Source: JAFMPW01 sp041743085
GTDB taxonomy: Bacteria; Bacteroidota; Bacteroidia; Flavobacteriales; Flavobacteriaceae
Length of the DNA stretch: 64,000 nucleotides
Assembly (NCBI GenBank): GCA_041743085.1
Contig: JBGTNL010000114.1
Coordinates: forward strand, 1 to 64,000
Direction of reading: 5' to 3'
Positions 34,148 to 42,205 of this stretch are shown here, in pieces. Made by a program: the position numbers and the translations under genes. The notes below the pieces were generated by a model. It was not told the origin of the DNA and did no database searches. It saw only the letters and a list, made by a program, of their open reading frames with translations. Within the stretch, counting starts at the first letter, position 1. The number at the start of each line of letters is the position of its first letter.

Positions 34148-36580
34148 TTAAGCTTTTTCCTCCTTGCGCCTTTTCCATAGGGAATACCCTGCTCCGCTAA
34201 TTATAAGTAATCCCAAAAGCAAGGAACTGGCCAAAGTAATCATACTCCCTGTTGAAACCAACTCAGGCTCAAACTTGAATTCAATGACATGGTCCCCGGC
34301 AGGTAACTTTAATGCACGGAGCACGTAATTGACCTTAAAATGAGAAGTAAGCGTTCCATCAATGTAAGCGTTCCAGCCATTGGGATAGTACATCTCCGAA
34401 AAGACTGCTATTCCGGGATTGGAATTTTCAGACCTGTAGGTGAGATGATTTGGTTTATAATCCGTCAGGGTAATGGTCGCGGTTGAATCTTTTCGAAAAT
34501 CGAATCTGTTAATTGAAAAAGTACCGGTATTTATTACCGCTTCATTTTTCACATCCAGGCTATCGAGGGCCAGTAGTTCCTCATCTGCATTTTTTACCGC
34601 CACAAGCTTATTCACAAACCACGCATTTCCATTGGCCCCTGGATTGAGTGCGGCATAGCTCTTCCCTTCCTCATCTTCCTGAATCACAAATTTTACATTG
34701 AGCATATTCAAAACCCGAATGTTATTTTTAAAAATATGGAATTCGAACAGGTCTTGCATTCCTGCGGGTTTCGCACCGTGGTACCCCGTTATGGACTGAT
34801 GGAAATAAGAAGTTCGTGCACTGTTAAAGCCCTGGGCCGGGTCGTATACCCTGAAAATATCCTTGTCCTGCCGTATTTGTTTATCAAATGCCATTTCCTG
34901 AAAGGGCTGGTCCATACGTCTCTGGCGAACGAAGTTGTCATTGCCGACATACCGCAGGTCTATACCAACCAGATCAACAACTATGAGGATCCCAAGAATT
35001 ATGATAAGCAGGTTCCTTTTAATTTTTTCTTTCAGGAATAACCAAATGGCCAAAGTCGCCAAAATTACGTAAACCAGTGACCGGATGGTGTCATTTATAT
35101 AGGCGGCCTCCCTGTCCCCTATTCTCATCGTCATCACTTTCTCCCCAAAATAGCGCTCGTAAGTCGCATCACTTGGGCCCGTAAAGTCAAAAGCTCCTTT
35201 TAGTAAAAATACCCCAATTGCTATGGCCAAAATTATGAGGAAACCATATTTTAAGGCGCTCACTTTCCTATCTGTTGGAATCGTTGGTTTTAAAAGACAT
35301 ATCAGGGTCATCACTGCCATGATAGGCACACATAGTTCCAGGATCACCTGAATGGACGAAACTGCCCTGAACTTATCGTAGAGTGGAAAATAATCGATCA
35401 TAAAATCAGTGAGTAAACCGAAGTTCTTTCCCCATGACAGAAAAAGAGACATGAGAATGCCTCCAAGCAGCCACCATTTAATTCTTCCTTTTACCAGGAA
35501 GAGTCCGAGAATAAAGAGAAAAAAGACGATTGCCCCAATATATGCAGGCCCTGAAGTCCCGGGTTGAGCGCCCCAGTACATGGGAAGACTGTCGGATAAT
35601 TCCAGCGCTTTGGACCGGGGAAGCCCCTCCCCGATTAGGTACTCATAGACTTTGGAATTCTCCCCTAAGTTCTCACTTGTAGCGCCTCCAAAAAGCCCCG
35701 GAACAAACAAATTAAGCGACTCCGTTATACCGTAACTCCACTGGGTAATATATTCCTTGCTGAGGCCATCCGGATTCTCTTTGGGTGATCCGTCAGGATT
35801 AATAGTGATTTCGGATTTTCCCCTGGAACTCCAATCGGCGTATTCCTTTGTAGCCATCAGTGCAGTGGCATTGGCTGCAATTCCCAAGGTCACGGCCAAA
35901 AAAAGTAATCCAACTGTCAGGAAAAAGTGCTTTAGTATTTTCTTTCGGAAAGCATCGATGAGGTAAACTGCTCCCAGGATGAACACCAAAAGCATAAAAT
36001 AATAGGTCATCTGATAGTGATTGGCACCGACCTCCAAGGCCATGGCAATGGCAGTAAGTACAAAACCCCAAAAATATTTCTTTCGAAAGGTAAGGAAGAT
36101 ACCACCCAGGAGCACGGGGAGATACCCTATGGCATGGGCTTTGGCATTATGACCAACTCCCAGAATTATGATCAGATAGGTAGAAAAGCCAAAAGCCAGC
36201 GCCCCAAGTATTGCTAAACGGTAGTCAACGTTCATACAGCCAAGTAAAATGTAGAAACCGATAAAATAGAGGAAAAGGTAATCCGCCGGTCTAGGTAAGA
36301 AGCGGATGGTCCTATCTAACTTCTTTACGTAATCATGGGGATAATAGGCACCCAATTGATAGGTTGGCATTCCGCCGAAAGCACTGTTGGTCCAGTAGGG
36401 TTCAGTCGCGGTTTTCTTTCGAAAATCGTTTTGTTCCTTAGCCATTCCGGTAAATTGTTCAATATCGGATTGGCGGATGGTTTTTCCTTGTAATACCGGA
36501 TAGAAATACGTCAGGGAGGCAACAATAAAAAAAACAAGCGCAAAAAAATGGACAAATAAAGCATTGATACTTTTCTTCAT
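34148..36580 (-). CDS. YfhO family integral membrane protein
   Basis: The 810-residue protein has roughly a dozen membrane segments, beginning FALVFFIVASLTYFYPVLQGK, with the early motif WTNSAFGGMPTYQ and a long soluble loop in the C-terminal third (YVGNDNFVRQRRMDQPFQEM). It ends in one helix and a basic tail. YfhO proteins resemble GT-C glycosyltransferases and in other bacteria help glycosylate lipoteichoic acids or envelope glycans. The preceding polysaccharide genes fit such a role, but a gap of 155 bases and different spacing leave this as inference. Confidence 0.88.
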   Translation of the reverse strand: MKKSINALFVHFFALVFFIVASLTYFYPVLQGKTIRQSDIEQFTGMAKEQNDFRKKTATEPYWTNSAFGGMPTYQLGAYYPHDYVKKLDRTIRFLPRPADYLFLYFIGFYILLGCMNVDYRLAILGALAFGFSTYLIIILGVGHNAKAHAIGYLPVLLGGIFLTFRKKYFWGFVLTAIAMALEVGANHYQMTYYFMLLVFILGAVYLIDAFRKKILKHFFLTVGLLFLAVTLGIAANATALMATKEYADWSSRGKSEITINPDGSPKENPDGLSKEYITQWSYGITESLNLFVPGLFGGATSENLGENSKVYEYLIGEGLPRSKALELSDSLPMYWGAQPGTSGPAYIGAIVFFLFILGLFLVKGRIKWWLLGGILMSLFLSWGKNFGLLTDFMIDYFPLYDKFRAVSSIQVILELCVPIMAVMTLICLLKPTIPTDRKVSALKYGFLIILAIAIGVFLLKGAFDFTGPSDATYERYFGEKVMTMRIGDREAAYINDTIRSLVYVILATLAIWLFLKEKIKRNLLIIILGILIVVDLVGIDLRYVGNDNFVRQRRMDQPFQEMAFDKQIRQDKDIFRVYDPAQGFNSARTSYFHQSITGYHGAKPAGMQDLFEFHIFKNNIRVLNMLNVKFVIQEDEEGKSYAALNPGANGNAWFVNKLVAVKNADEELLALDSLDVKNEAVINTGTFSINRFDFRKDSTATITLTDYKPNHLTYRSENSNPGIAVFSEMYYPNGWNAYIDGTLTSHFKVNYVLRALKLPAGDHVIEFKFEPELVSTGSMITLASSLLLGLLIISGAGYSLWKRRKEEKA

Positions 36581-36602
36581 CTGGCGGTGTAAGCGGGGTT
36601 GG

Positions 36603-36866
36603 TTAATCTATTTCCTCAAAATCGATGTATTCTCCAACTTTTTCCGAGGTCCTATTTTTGCTGTGCGTGCTGTTGTTTGTATTTTTATTTCCTATGGTCT
36701 CCCCGTCTTTGGGCGCTGAACCATTGAACGAACCAAATTTTTCCTGAAAGTACTTTTCAGCCTTTTTTGCTGCAAAGCTTAATATTCTCGGGGCGAACCA
36801 CCTCGCCAGTAACTTGACAAGGAAATACACCAGAAGGATTATTAAAATTGTCTTTAAAAAAGTCAT
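36603..36866 (-). CDS. DUF4834 family small membrane protein
   Basis: The 87-residue protein has one N-terminal membrane helix (LKTILIILLVYFLVKLLARW), a KKAEKYFQEKFG segment and the family-typical acidic end VGEYIDFEEID. The ATG at 36866 is chosen; an upstream extension of 21 codons has no conserved character. It lies 22 bases upstream of the yfhO gene and is probably in its operon. Function unknown. Confidence 0.85.
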   Translation of the reverse strand: MTFLKTILIILLVYFLVKLLARWFAPRILSFAAKKAEKYFQEKFGSFNGSAPKDGETIGNKNTNNSTHSKNRTSEKVGEYIDFEEID

Positions 36867-37044
36867 ATTCTTTGAAAAATATATATCAAAAATACAATTC
36901 CCACGTTGTAATAGCAGTACAAAAGTCATAAAATAATTATAAATCAGGTAAGACAGTGACAGTTGGCAGTAGCAGCAGACCCTGCATTTAAAAAGCCAAG
37001 GGTTACAGATTTAAAATCTGAAACTTGAAACGGCAAACAGTAAA

Positions 37045-37272
37045 CTAAACCGCTCCTATGGATTGAAAATCCAGGCCTGTCCGTCCTATGGCGGAGGTTT
37101 TGAAAAGCAATGAAATTGCCAACGGTTATTGAGTTACCAAGTTGTTCGTTATTTAGTCGGCTTAATAACTTAATAATCAATAACCTAATAACTATTATGG
37201 CTAAAATTTCTTTAGAAACCGAAAGTCTTGCACTAAAGTGCAGGGTTTCAACTAACGAATGAGACCAATGAA
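37045..37272 (-). repeat. dispersed composite repeat, copy 3 (inverted), ending on a start codon
   Basis: This is the inverted counterpart of 10818-11077. On the + strand it begins CTAAACCGCTCCTATGG, then the CCGTCCTATGGCGGAGG block, the AT-rich middle with TAATAACTTAATAATC words (closely matching copy 1), the TGCACTAAAGTGCA hairpin, and ends AACGAATGAGACCAATGAA. The last ATG is the likely start codon of the gene at 37268. The CCTGCC hairpin is shortened in this copy. Confidence 0.85.
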
Positions 37273-38323
37273 ACAATTTGTTCTGACGGTTGTCTTCCTG
37301 ACATCCTTAGTAGTTCATTCTCAATATACCGATGTAATTAACTCAAACAGGCCGGGACTCTCGGTAAGTGCTTATGCCATTGGGAAAAATGTCTTGCAAC
37401 TGGAAGCAGGTATTCTTTATGAACAGCAAGATCACAGCTTATTCAACACCCAGTCCAATATTGGGGGAGGTGACCTTTCGCTGCGTTACGGCCTTTTTTT
37501 CGAACAATTGGAATTGAATTACGAGGGCACCTTCCAGAATCAGAATATCACTTTTTCGAATTTCGGGTTTGATGAATCCCGTACCGATTTTTATAGAAAC
37601 AGGTTGGGGCTAAAATTCCTGATCTACGACAGGTATAAGGATCCACAGCGCAATAAACCCAATTTGTATAGTTGGAGGGCCGACAATCTTTTTCAGCTGA
37701 AGAATTTAATCCCTTCGGTCTCCTTGTATGCAGGCGCCACGTTTGCACTTGGGGATAACCCCTTTTATCCGGAGGATCCCACGGTGTCTCCCAGAGCTAT
37801 GATCGCTACGCAGAGCAGGCTAACACCAAGATTTGTATTTATCTCCAATATTGCATACGACCGCATAGGAACCGATTTCCCGGAATGGAGTTATCTGGTA
37901 TCACTCTCTCATGCCTTTAGAAATCCCAAGTGGAGTGTTTTTGTGGAAAATCAGGGGATTAAGAGCGATAGGTATTCCGATGTGCTGTTGCGGAGCGGGG
38001 TGGCACATCTGATCAACGAAGATTTGCAGGTAGATGTAAATCTTGGTGCAAGTTTTAAAGATACTCCTTCCCGGATCTTTGTCACGACCGGCGTTTCATA
38101 TCGTTTCGATTTCCACAATGATAGCCCTACCTCTATTGATGAACAGAAAGCCGGCGAAAACGGCGGACCAATTAAGAAAAATACGATGAAGAAAAAGGAA
38201 AAGAGAAGTAAGGCGGGATCCGGCGCTGAAGATATCGATCTGGGGCCTTCAGAAAAACAACTGAGAAAACTCAGGAAAAAACAAAAAAAGAGTAAGAAGA
38301 ATACCGATGATGGGGTTATTTAG
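37268..38323 (+). CDS. outer-membrane beta-barrel transporter-like protein (phenol MetA-pathway type) with basic tail
   Basis: The 352-residue protein has a signal peptide (about 1-19) and a barrel-like alternation beginning DVINSNRPGLSVSAYAIGK, a common start of the COG4313-type putative outer-membrane family. The last 55 residues are extremely rich in Lys and contain a KKQKKSKKN block, which is unusual for a barrel and would face the periplasm. An upstream ATG at 37259 exists, but it lies inside the repeat and adds only three codons. The function is unknown. Confidence 0.72.
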   Translation: MKQFVLTVVFLTSLVVHSQYTDVINSNRPGLSVSAYAIGKNVLQLEAGILYEQQDHSLFNTQSNIGGGDLSLRYGLFFEQLELNYEGTFQNQNITFSNFGFDESRTDFYRNRLGLKFLIYDRYKDPQRNKPNLYSWRADNLFQLKNLIPSVSLYAGATFALGDNPFYPEDPTVSPRAMIATQSRLTPRFVFISNIAYDRIGTDFPEWSYLVSLSHAFRNPKWSVFVENQGIKSDRYSDVLLRSGVAHLINEDLQVDVNLGASFKDTPSRIFVTTGVSYRFDFHNDSPTSIDEQKAGENGGPIKKNTMKKKEKRSKAGSGAEDIDLGPSEKQLRKLRKKQKKSKKNTDDGVI

Positions 38324-38484
38324 TTTTGATTGGGGGATCCTATTCAAATTAAGCACCAAATCGCCGTCTCTTTCAGCCCTGGAAGTACTTAGATCTGAAA
38401 ATTAGACCCCGCCCAGGTAAATTTGTGTTTTTAACTTTATTCTATTCACATTTATTCCTAATATTGACCCTCCAAAACACTGGT

Positions 38485-39606
38485 ATGGTCACCCTAAAAG
38501 AAGCCACCACTAAGGCCGATCTAAAGAAATTTGTAAAATTTCCTTTTTCCCTTTACAAAGGTTCCGCATATTGGGTGCCCCCTATAATTAAGGAGGAACT
38601 CGCTAGCTTTGATAAAAACAAAAATCCCGTTTTTAAGGATGCAGCTGCCTGGTTCTTTCTGGCCTACAGTGGCAAAAGATTAGTTGGCCGCATTGTAGCG
38701 ATTATCAACTGGATAGAGGTCAACCAGCAAAAATTACAAAAAATTCGCTTCGGTTGGTTCGATTTTGTAGACGATCGTGCTGTTTCCAAGGCTCTGCTGG
38801 ACAAGGTAGCCCAAATAGGGAGAGAAAAAAACCTGGAGTATATGGAGGGCCCGGTAGGATTTTCAAACCTGGATAAGGTAGGGGTGTTGATTGAGGGTTT
38901 TGATCATATTGGCACAATGATCACATGGTACAATTATCCGTACTATAAGGACCATTATGAGCAACTGGGGCTTGTTAAGGAAAAAGAATACCTGGAGAAC
39001 AAATTCCCTGCCGCCAACGCGGATCCCAAGCTATTTGCAAAGGTTCAGCTACTTATTAAAAAGCGCTATGGACTTCGGGAGATGAATTTCACCAGGACCG
39101 GCGAAATTTTACCCTGGACAGACCGGATGTTCGACCTTTTTAACAAAACCTATGCAAGTCTTTCATCTTTCGTCCCAATTACGCAGGCACAAAAAGTGTA
39201 TTTTAAGAAAAAGTATATCGCTTTTATCAATCCGGAATACATCAAATTTATTGTGGACAAGGATAATGAATTAATCGCATTTGCCATAGTTATGCCGGCT
39301 TTTTCAAAGGCACTACAAAAAGCCAATGGCAAACTTTTCCCTTTTGGGATCTTCCACCTGCTAAAAGCAAAAAAACAAAGTAAAGATGTGATCTTTTATC
39401 TTATAGGCATTGATCCGGAGTATCAAAATAAGGGAGTTACTTCCATTATTTTTAATGAATACTACCATACGTTTAAAGCCAAGCAAATTGAGACCTGCTA
39501 CCGTACCCCGGAATTGGAAGAAAATGTGGCTATCCGTCAAATGTGGAAGCATTTTGATCCTGTCATCTATAAGCGGAGGAGAACCTATCGCAAGAATTTG
39601 CGATAA
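38485..39606 (+). CDS. GNAT-fold acyltransferase-like protein
   Basis: The 373-residue protein has a conserved opening (LKKFVKFPFSLYKGSAYWVPP) and a middle block (EGPVGFSNLDKVGVLIEGFD). A C-terminal GNAT-like region has YLIGIDPEYQNKGVTSIIFNEYY, equivalent to the acyl-CoA-binding motif. The ATG at 38485 is preferred over a GTG 20 codons upstream. It is common in Bacteroidota and usually left unnamed. It ends 28 bases from the end of the convergent alpha-oxoamine synthase gene. Bacterial ceramide synthase is also a GNAT-fold enzyme, so N-acylation of a sulfonolipid base is an inference worth testing. Confidence 0.7.
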   Translation: MVTLKEATTKADLKKFVKFPFSLYKGSAYWVPPIIKEELASFDKNKNPVFKDAAAWFFLAYSGKRLVGRIVAIINWIEVNQQKLQKIRFGWFDFVDDRAVSKALLDKVAQIGREKNLEYMEGPVGFSNLDKVGVLIEGFDHIGTMITWYNYPYYKDHYEQLGLVKEKEYLENKFPAANADPKLFAKVQLLIKKRYGLREMNFTRTGEILPWTDRMFDLFNKTYASLSSFVPITQAQKVYFKKKYIAFINPEYIKFIVDKDNELIAFAIVMPAFSKALQKANGKLFPFGIFHLLKAKKQSKDVIFYLIGIDPEYQNKGVTSIIFNEYYHTFKAKQIETCYRTPELEENVAIRQMWKHFDPVIYKRRRTYRKNLR

Positions 39607-39634
39607 ATTTCACAATCCAAACATTACCGTTTGT

Positions 39635-40894
39635 CTACTCTCCCATCGCTGCGGCTACCGCAGCCGAAAGTCTTTTGTACGTGCCGTTTTCCAACCGTTC
39701 CCTAACGGCCGAAAAGGCCTCAAGAGTCTCTTCAATATCTTCCAGGGTATGGGTGGCGGTAGGGATCATACGCAACAGAATAAGACCTTTAGGAATTACG
39801 GGATAAACTACAATAGAACAGAAAATACCGTAGTTTTCGCGCAAATCCTTCACAAGGGCCATGGCTTCCGGGATGCTCCCGTTCAAATACACCGGGGTAA
39901 CACAACTGGTGGTGGTGCCAATATCGAAACCGCGTTCCTTTAGCCCGTTCTGAAGTGCGTCTACATTCTCCCAAAGCTTATTTTTTAGCTCCGGCATGGT
40001 CCGTAGCATATCCAATCTCTTAAGGGCCCCTTTAACGTAGATCATGGGAAGCGACTTCGCAAACATTTGTGAGCGCAGATTGTATTTTAAATAATCTATG
40101 ATCTCCTTATCAGCTGCTAGAAAAGCACCCATGCTGGCCATGGATTTAGCAAAGGTCGCGAAATAGACGTCTATCCCGTCCTGTACCCCCTGCTCTTCCC
40201 CCGCTCCGGCACCTGTTTTTCCCAAAGTTCCAAAGCCATGGGCGTCATCCACAAATAATCTGAATTGATACTTTTGCTTTAGAGCCACAATTTCCTTTAA
40301 CTTTCCCTGTTCCCCACGCATACCAAAAACACCCTCGGAGATGACCAGAATGCCCCCGCCTGTCTGATCGGCCATTTTTGTTGCTCGCTCCAGGTTTTTT
40401 TCCAGGCTTTCAATGTCGTTATGTATAAAGGTAAAACGCTTCCCCATATGAAGCCTAACACCATCTATAATACAGGCGTGTGAGTCTACATCGTAAACAA
40501 TGATATCATCCTTAGAAACAAGTGCGTCTATGGCAGAGACCATTCCCTGGTATCCGAAATTTAAAAGGTATGCGGCTTCTTTGTGAACAAATGTGGCAAG
40601 TTCTTTTTCCAACTGCTCATGGAAATCCGTATGACCGCTCATCATCCTCGCGCCCATAGGGTAGGCAGCACCATATTCTGCCGCTGTTTCCCCGTCTATT
40701 TTCTTCACTTCCGGTAAATTGGCTAAACCCAAATAATCATTGATGCTCCAGGTAATCACCTCCTTGCCCTGAAACTTCATCCGGTTGGAAATAGGGCCCT
40801 CCAATTTGGGAAACACAAAATATCCTTCGGCCTGAGAAGCCCATTTTCCCAATGGTCCTTTATTCTCAATAATTCTTGCAAATAAGTCTTTCAT
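39635..40894 (-). CDS. alpha-oxoamine synthase, probable cysteate-C-fatty acyltransferase of capnine synthesis
   Basis: This 419-residue fold-type I PLP enzyme belongs to the SPT/KBL/AONS group. It has a stacking His139 (DSHACII), DDAHG (216-220) and the Schiff-base Lys250 in FATFAKSMASMG. In Flavobacterium johnsoniae a homologue condenses cysteate with a fatty acyl thioester to start capnine (sulfonolipid) synthesis. The next gene upstream on the same strand is a cysteine-synthase-type PLP enzyme fitting a cysteate synthase, which favours this role over glycine C-acetyltransferase or serine palmitoyltransferase. The reaction occurs in the cytoplasm, and products localise to the outer membrane. 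Confidence 0.75.
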   Translation of the reverse strand: MKDLFARIIENKGPLGKWASQAEGYFVFPKLEGPISNRMKFQGKEVITWSINDYLGLANLPEVKKIDGETAAEYGAAYPMGARMMSGHTDFHEQLEKELATFVHKEAAYLLNFGYQGMVSAIDALVSKDDIIVYDVDSHACIIDGVRLHMGKRFTFIHNDIESLEKNLERATKMADQTGGGILVISEGVFGMRGEQGKLKEIVALKQKYQFRLFVDDAHGFGTLGKTGAGAGEEQGVQDGIDVYFATFAKSMASMGAFLAADKEIIDYLKYNLRSQMFAKSLPMIYVKGALKRLDMLRTMPELKNKLWENVDALQNGLKERGFDIGTTTSCVTPVYLNGSIPEAMALVKDLRENYGIFCSIVVYPVIPKGLILLRMIPTATHTLEDIEETLEAFSAVRERLENGTYKRLSAAVAAAMGE

Positions 40895-40973
40895 GTAGTT
40901 CAGTTTGGGTTTCTTGCGTTGTTTAACAAGAATTCGCCGGTTTGGTGTATCCCATAAGATTTTCGGGATATTA

Positions 40974-40981
40974 CAAAATTA
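40974..40981 (-). promoter_or_regulatory. -7-like box TAATTTTG before the alpha-oxoamine synthase gene
   Basis: On the minus strand TAATTTTG matches TAnnTTTG and lies 80 bases upstream of the start at 40894. No good -33 TTG is seen at the usual spacing, so it is weak evidence for a promoter of its own. Confidence 0.35.
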
Positions 40982-41077
40982 TGGATTTTTGTCCACGATT
41001 CATAAATTATTTTAAAAGCCAGCAAATAGGGCAACAAGTATTCCTTATTGCCCTCCCAACCAGAAAATAATAGGGTA

Positions 41078-42130
41078 TTACCTTATGAATTGTATTTCTT
41101 GTTCCTCCCCTACATTTTTACTGTCAAAGAAGCCCTGGTCGTTCATCCACTGATCGCTATAGATCTTGCTCATATACCTGGAACCATGATCCGGGAAGAT
41201 CACTACCACATTGCTGTCTTTCCTAAATTCCCCCTGTTCATTAAGTTGTTTAACCGCCTGAATTACGGCACCACTGGTATAACCCACAAATATCCCTTCC
41301 GTCTGGGAGATCTCCCTGGCAGTATGGGCGCTTTCTTCATCGCTAACTTTAATAAATTCGTCAATCACGCTAAAATCGGTGGCCTCCGGGATGAGATTTT
41401 TACCGAGTCCCTCAATGCGATAGGGGTATATTTCATTGGTATCGAATTCTCCCGTTTCGTGGTACTTTTTAAGTACGGATCCGTGGGCATCCACCCCTAT
41501 GATCCTGATGTTTTTACCAGTTTTCCGGGCTTGTTCCTTTAAATATTTTGCGGTTCCGGAAATTGTTCCTCCCGTGCCGCTGCAAGCTATGAAATGCGTG
41601 ATATTGCCATTGGTCTGCTCCCAAATTTCAGGTCCTGTGGTTTTATAGTGGGCCTCTATATTTAATTCATTGAAGTATTGATTAATGTAGATAGAACCCT
41701 TCGTTTCTTCATGCAATCGTCTGGCCACCTGATAGTAAGATCTGGGATCATCCGCACTAACATGCGCCGGGCAAACATACACCTTAGCGCCCATAGAGCG
41801 AAGCATATCTATTTTGTCCTTGGAAGATTTTGAACTAACCGCCAGAACGCAACCATACCCTTTAACAATGCTTACCATGGCAATACTATAGCCCGTATTG
41901 CCAGAAGTTGTTTCAATTATAGTGCTTCCTTGCTTAAGAATGCCTTTACGTTCTGCATCTTCTATAATAAAAGCGGCAATCCGGTCTTTTGAAGAATGTC
42001 CCGGGTTAAAGGCTTCTATCTTAGCGTAAAAATTTCCGGTAAGGGAGGCGGTTATCCTGTTTAGTCTGATTAATGGAGTATTCCCTATGAGTTCAAGAAT
42101 ACTATTATAAGCATTTATCTTATTATCCAT
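41078..42130 (-). CDS. cysteine-synthase-type PLP enzyme, probable cysteate synthase
   Basis: The 350-residue fold-type II protein has Lys48 in GHSSKDR, the substrate loop ETTSGNTG (73-80), and a phosphate-binding GTGGTISG stretch. It has a C-terminal extension of about 30 residues beyond classical CysK/CysM. Cysteate synthase can form cysteate from O-phosphoserine or a related donor and sulfite. The gene is 183 bases upstream of the alpha-oxoamine synthase gene. The alternative is ordinary cysteine synthase. Genomic context favours cysteate. Confidence 0.72.
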   Translation of the reverse strand: MDNKINAYNSILELIGNTPLIRLNRITASLTGNFYAKIEAFNPGHSSKDRIAAFIIEDAERKGILKQGSTIIETTSGNTGYSIAMVSIVKGYGCVLAVSSKSSKDKIDMLRSMGAKVYVCPAHVSADDPRSYYQVARRLHEETKGSIYINQYFNELNIEAHYKTTGPEIWEQTNGNITHFIACSGTGGTISGTAKYLKEQARKTGKNIRIIGVDAHGSVLKKYHETGEFDTNEIYPYRIEGLGKNLIPEATDFSVIDEFIKVSDEESAHTAREISQTEGIFVGYTSGAVIQAVKQLNEQGEFRKDSNVVVIFPDHGSRYMSKIYSDQWMNDQGFFDSKNVGEEQEIQFIR

Positions 42131-42183
42131 AAAGCGAGGTTAGGCATATGCGCTCTTTTTCAAAAGAACGCATAATCTGGGAA

Positions 42184-42191
42184 CAAAATTA
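42184..42191 (-). promoter_or_regulatory. -7-like box TAATTTTG before the cysteate-synthase-like gene
   Basis: The same octamer as at 40974-40981 is found on the minus strand about 54 bases upstream of the start at 42130. A -33 match at the usual spacing is not obvious. Confidence 0.35.
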
Positions 42192-42205
42192 CTATTTTTT
42201 TTCAA

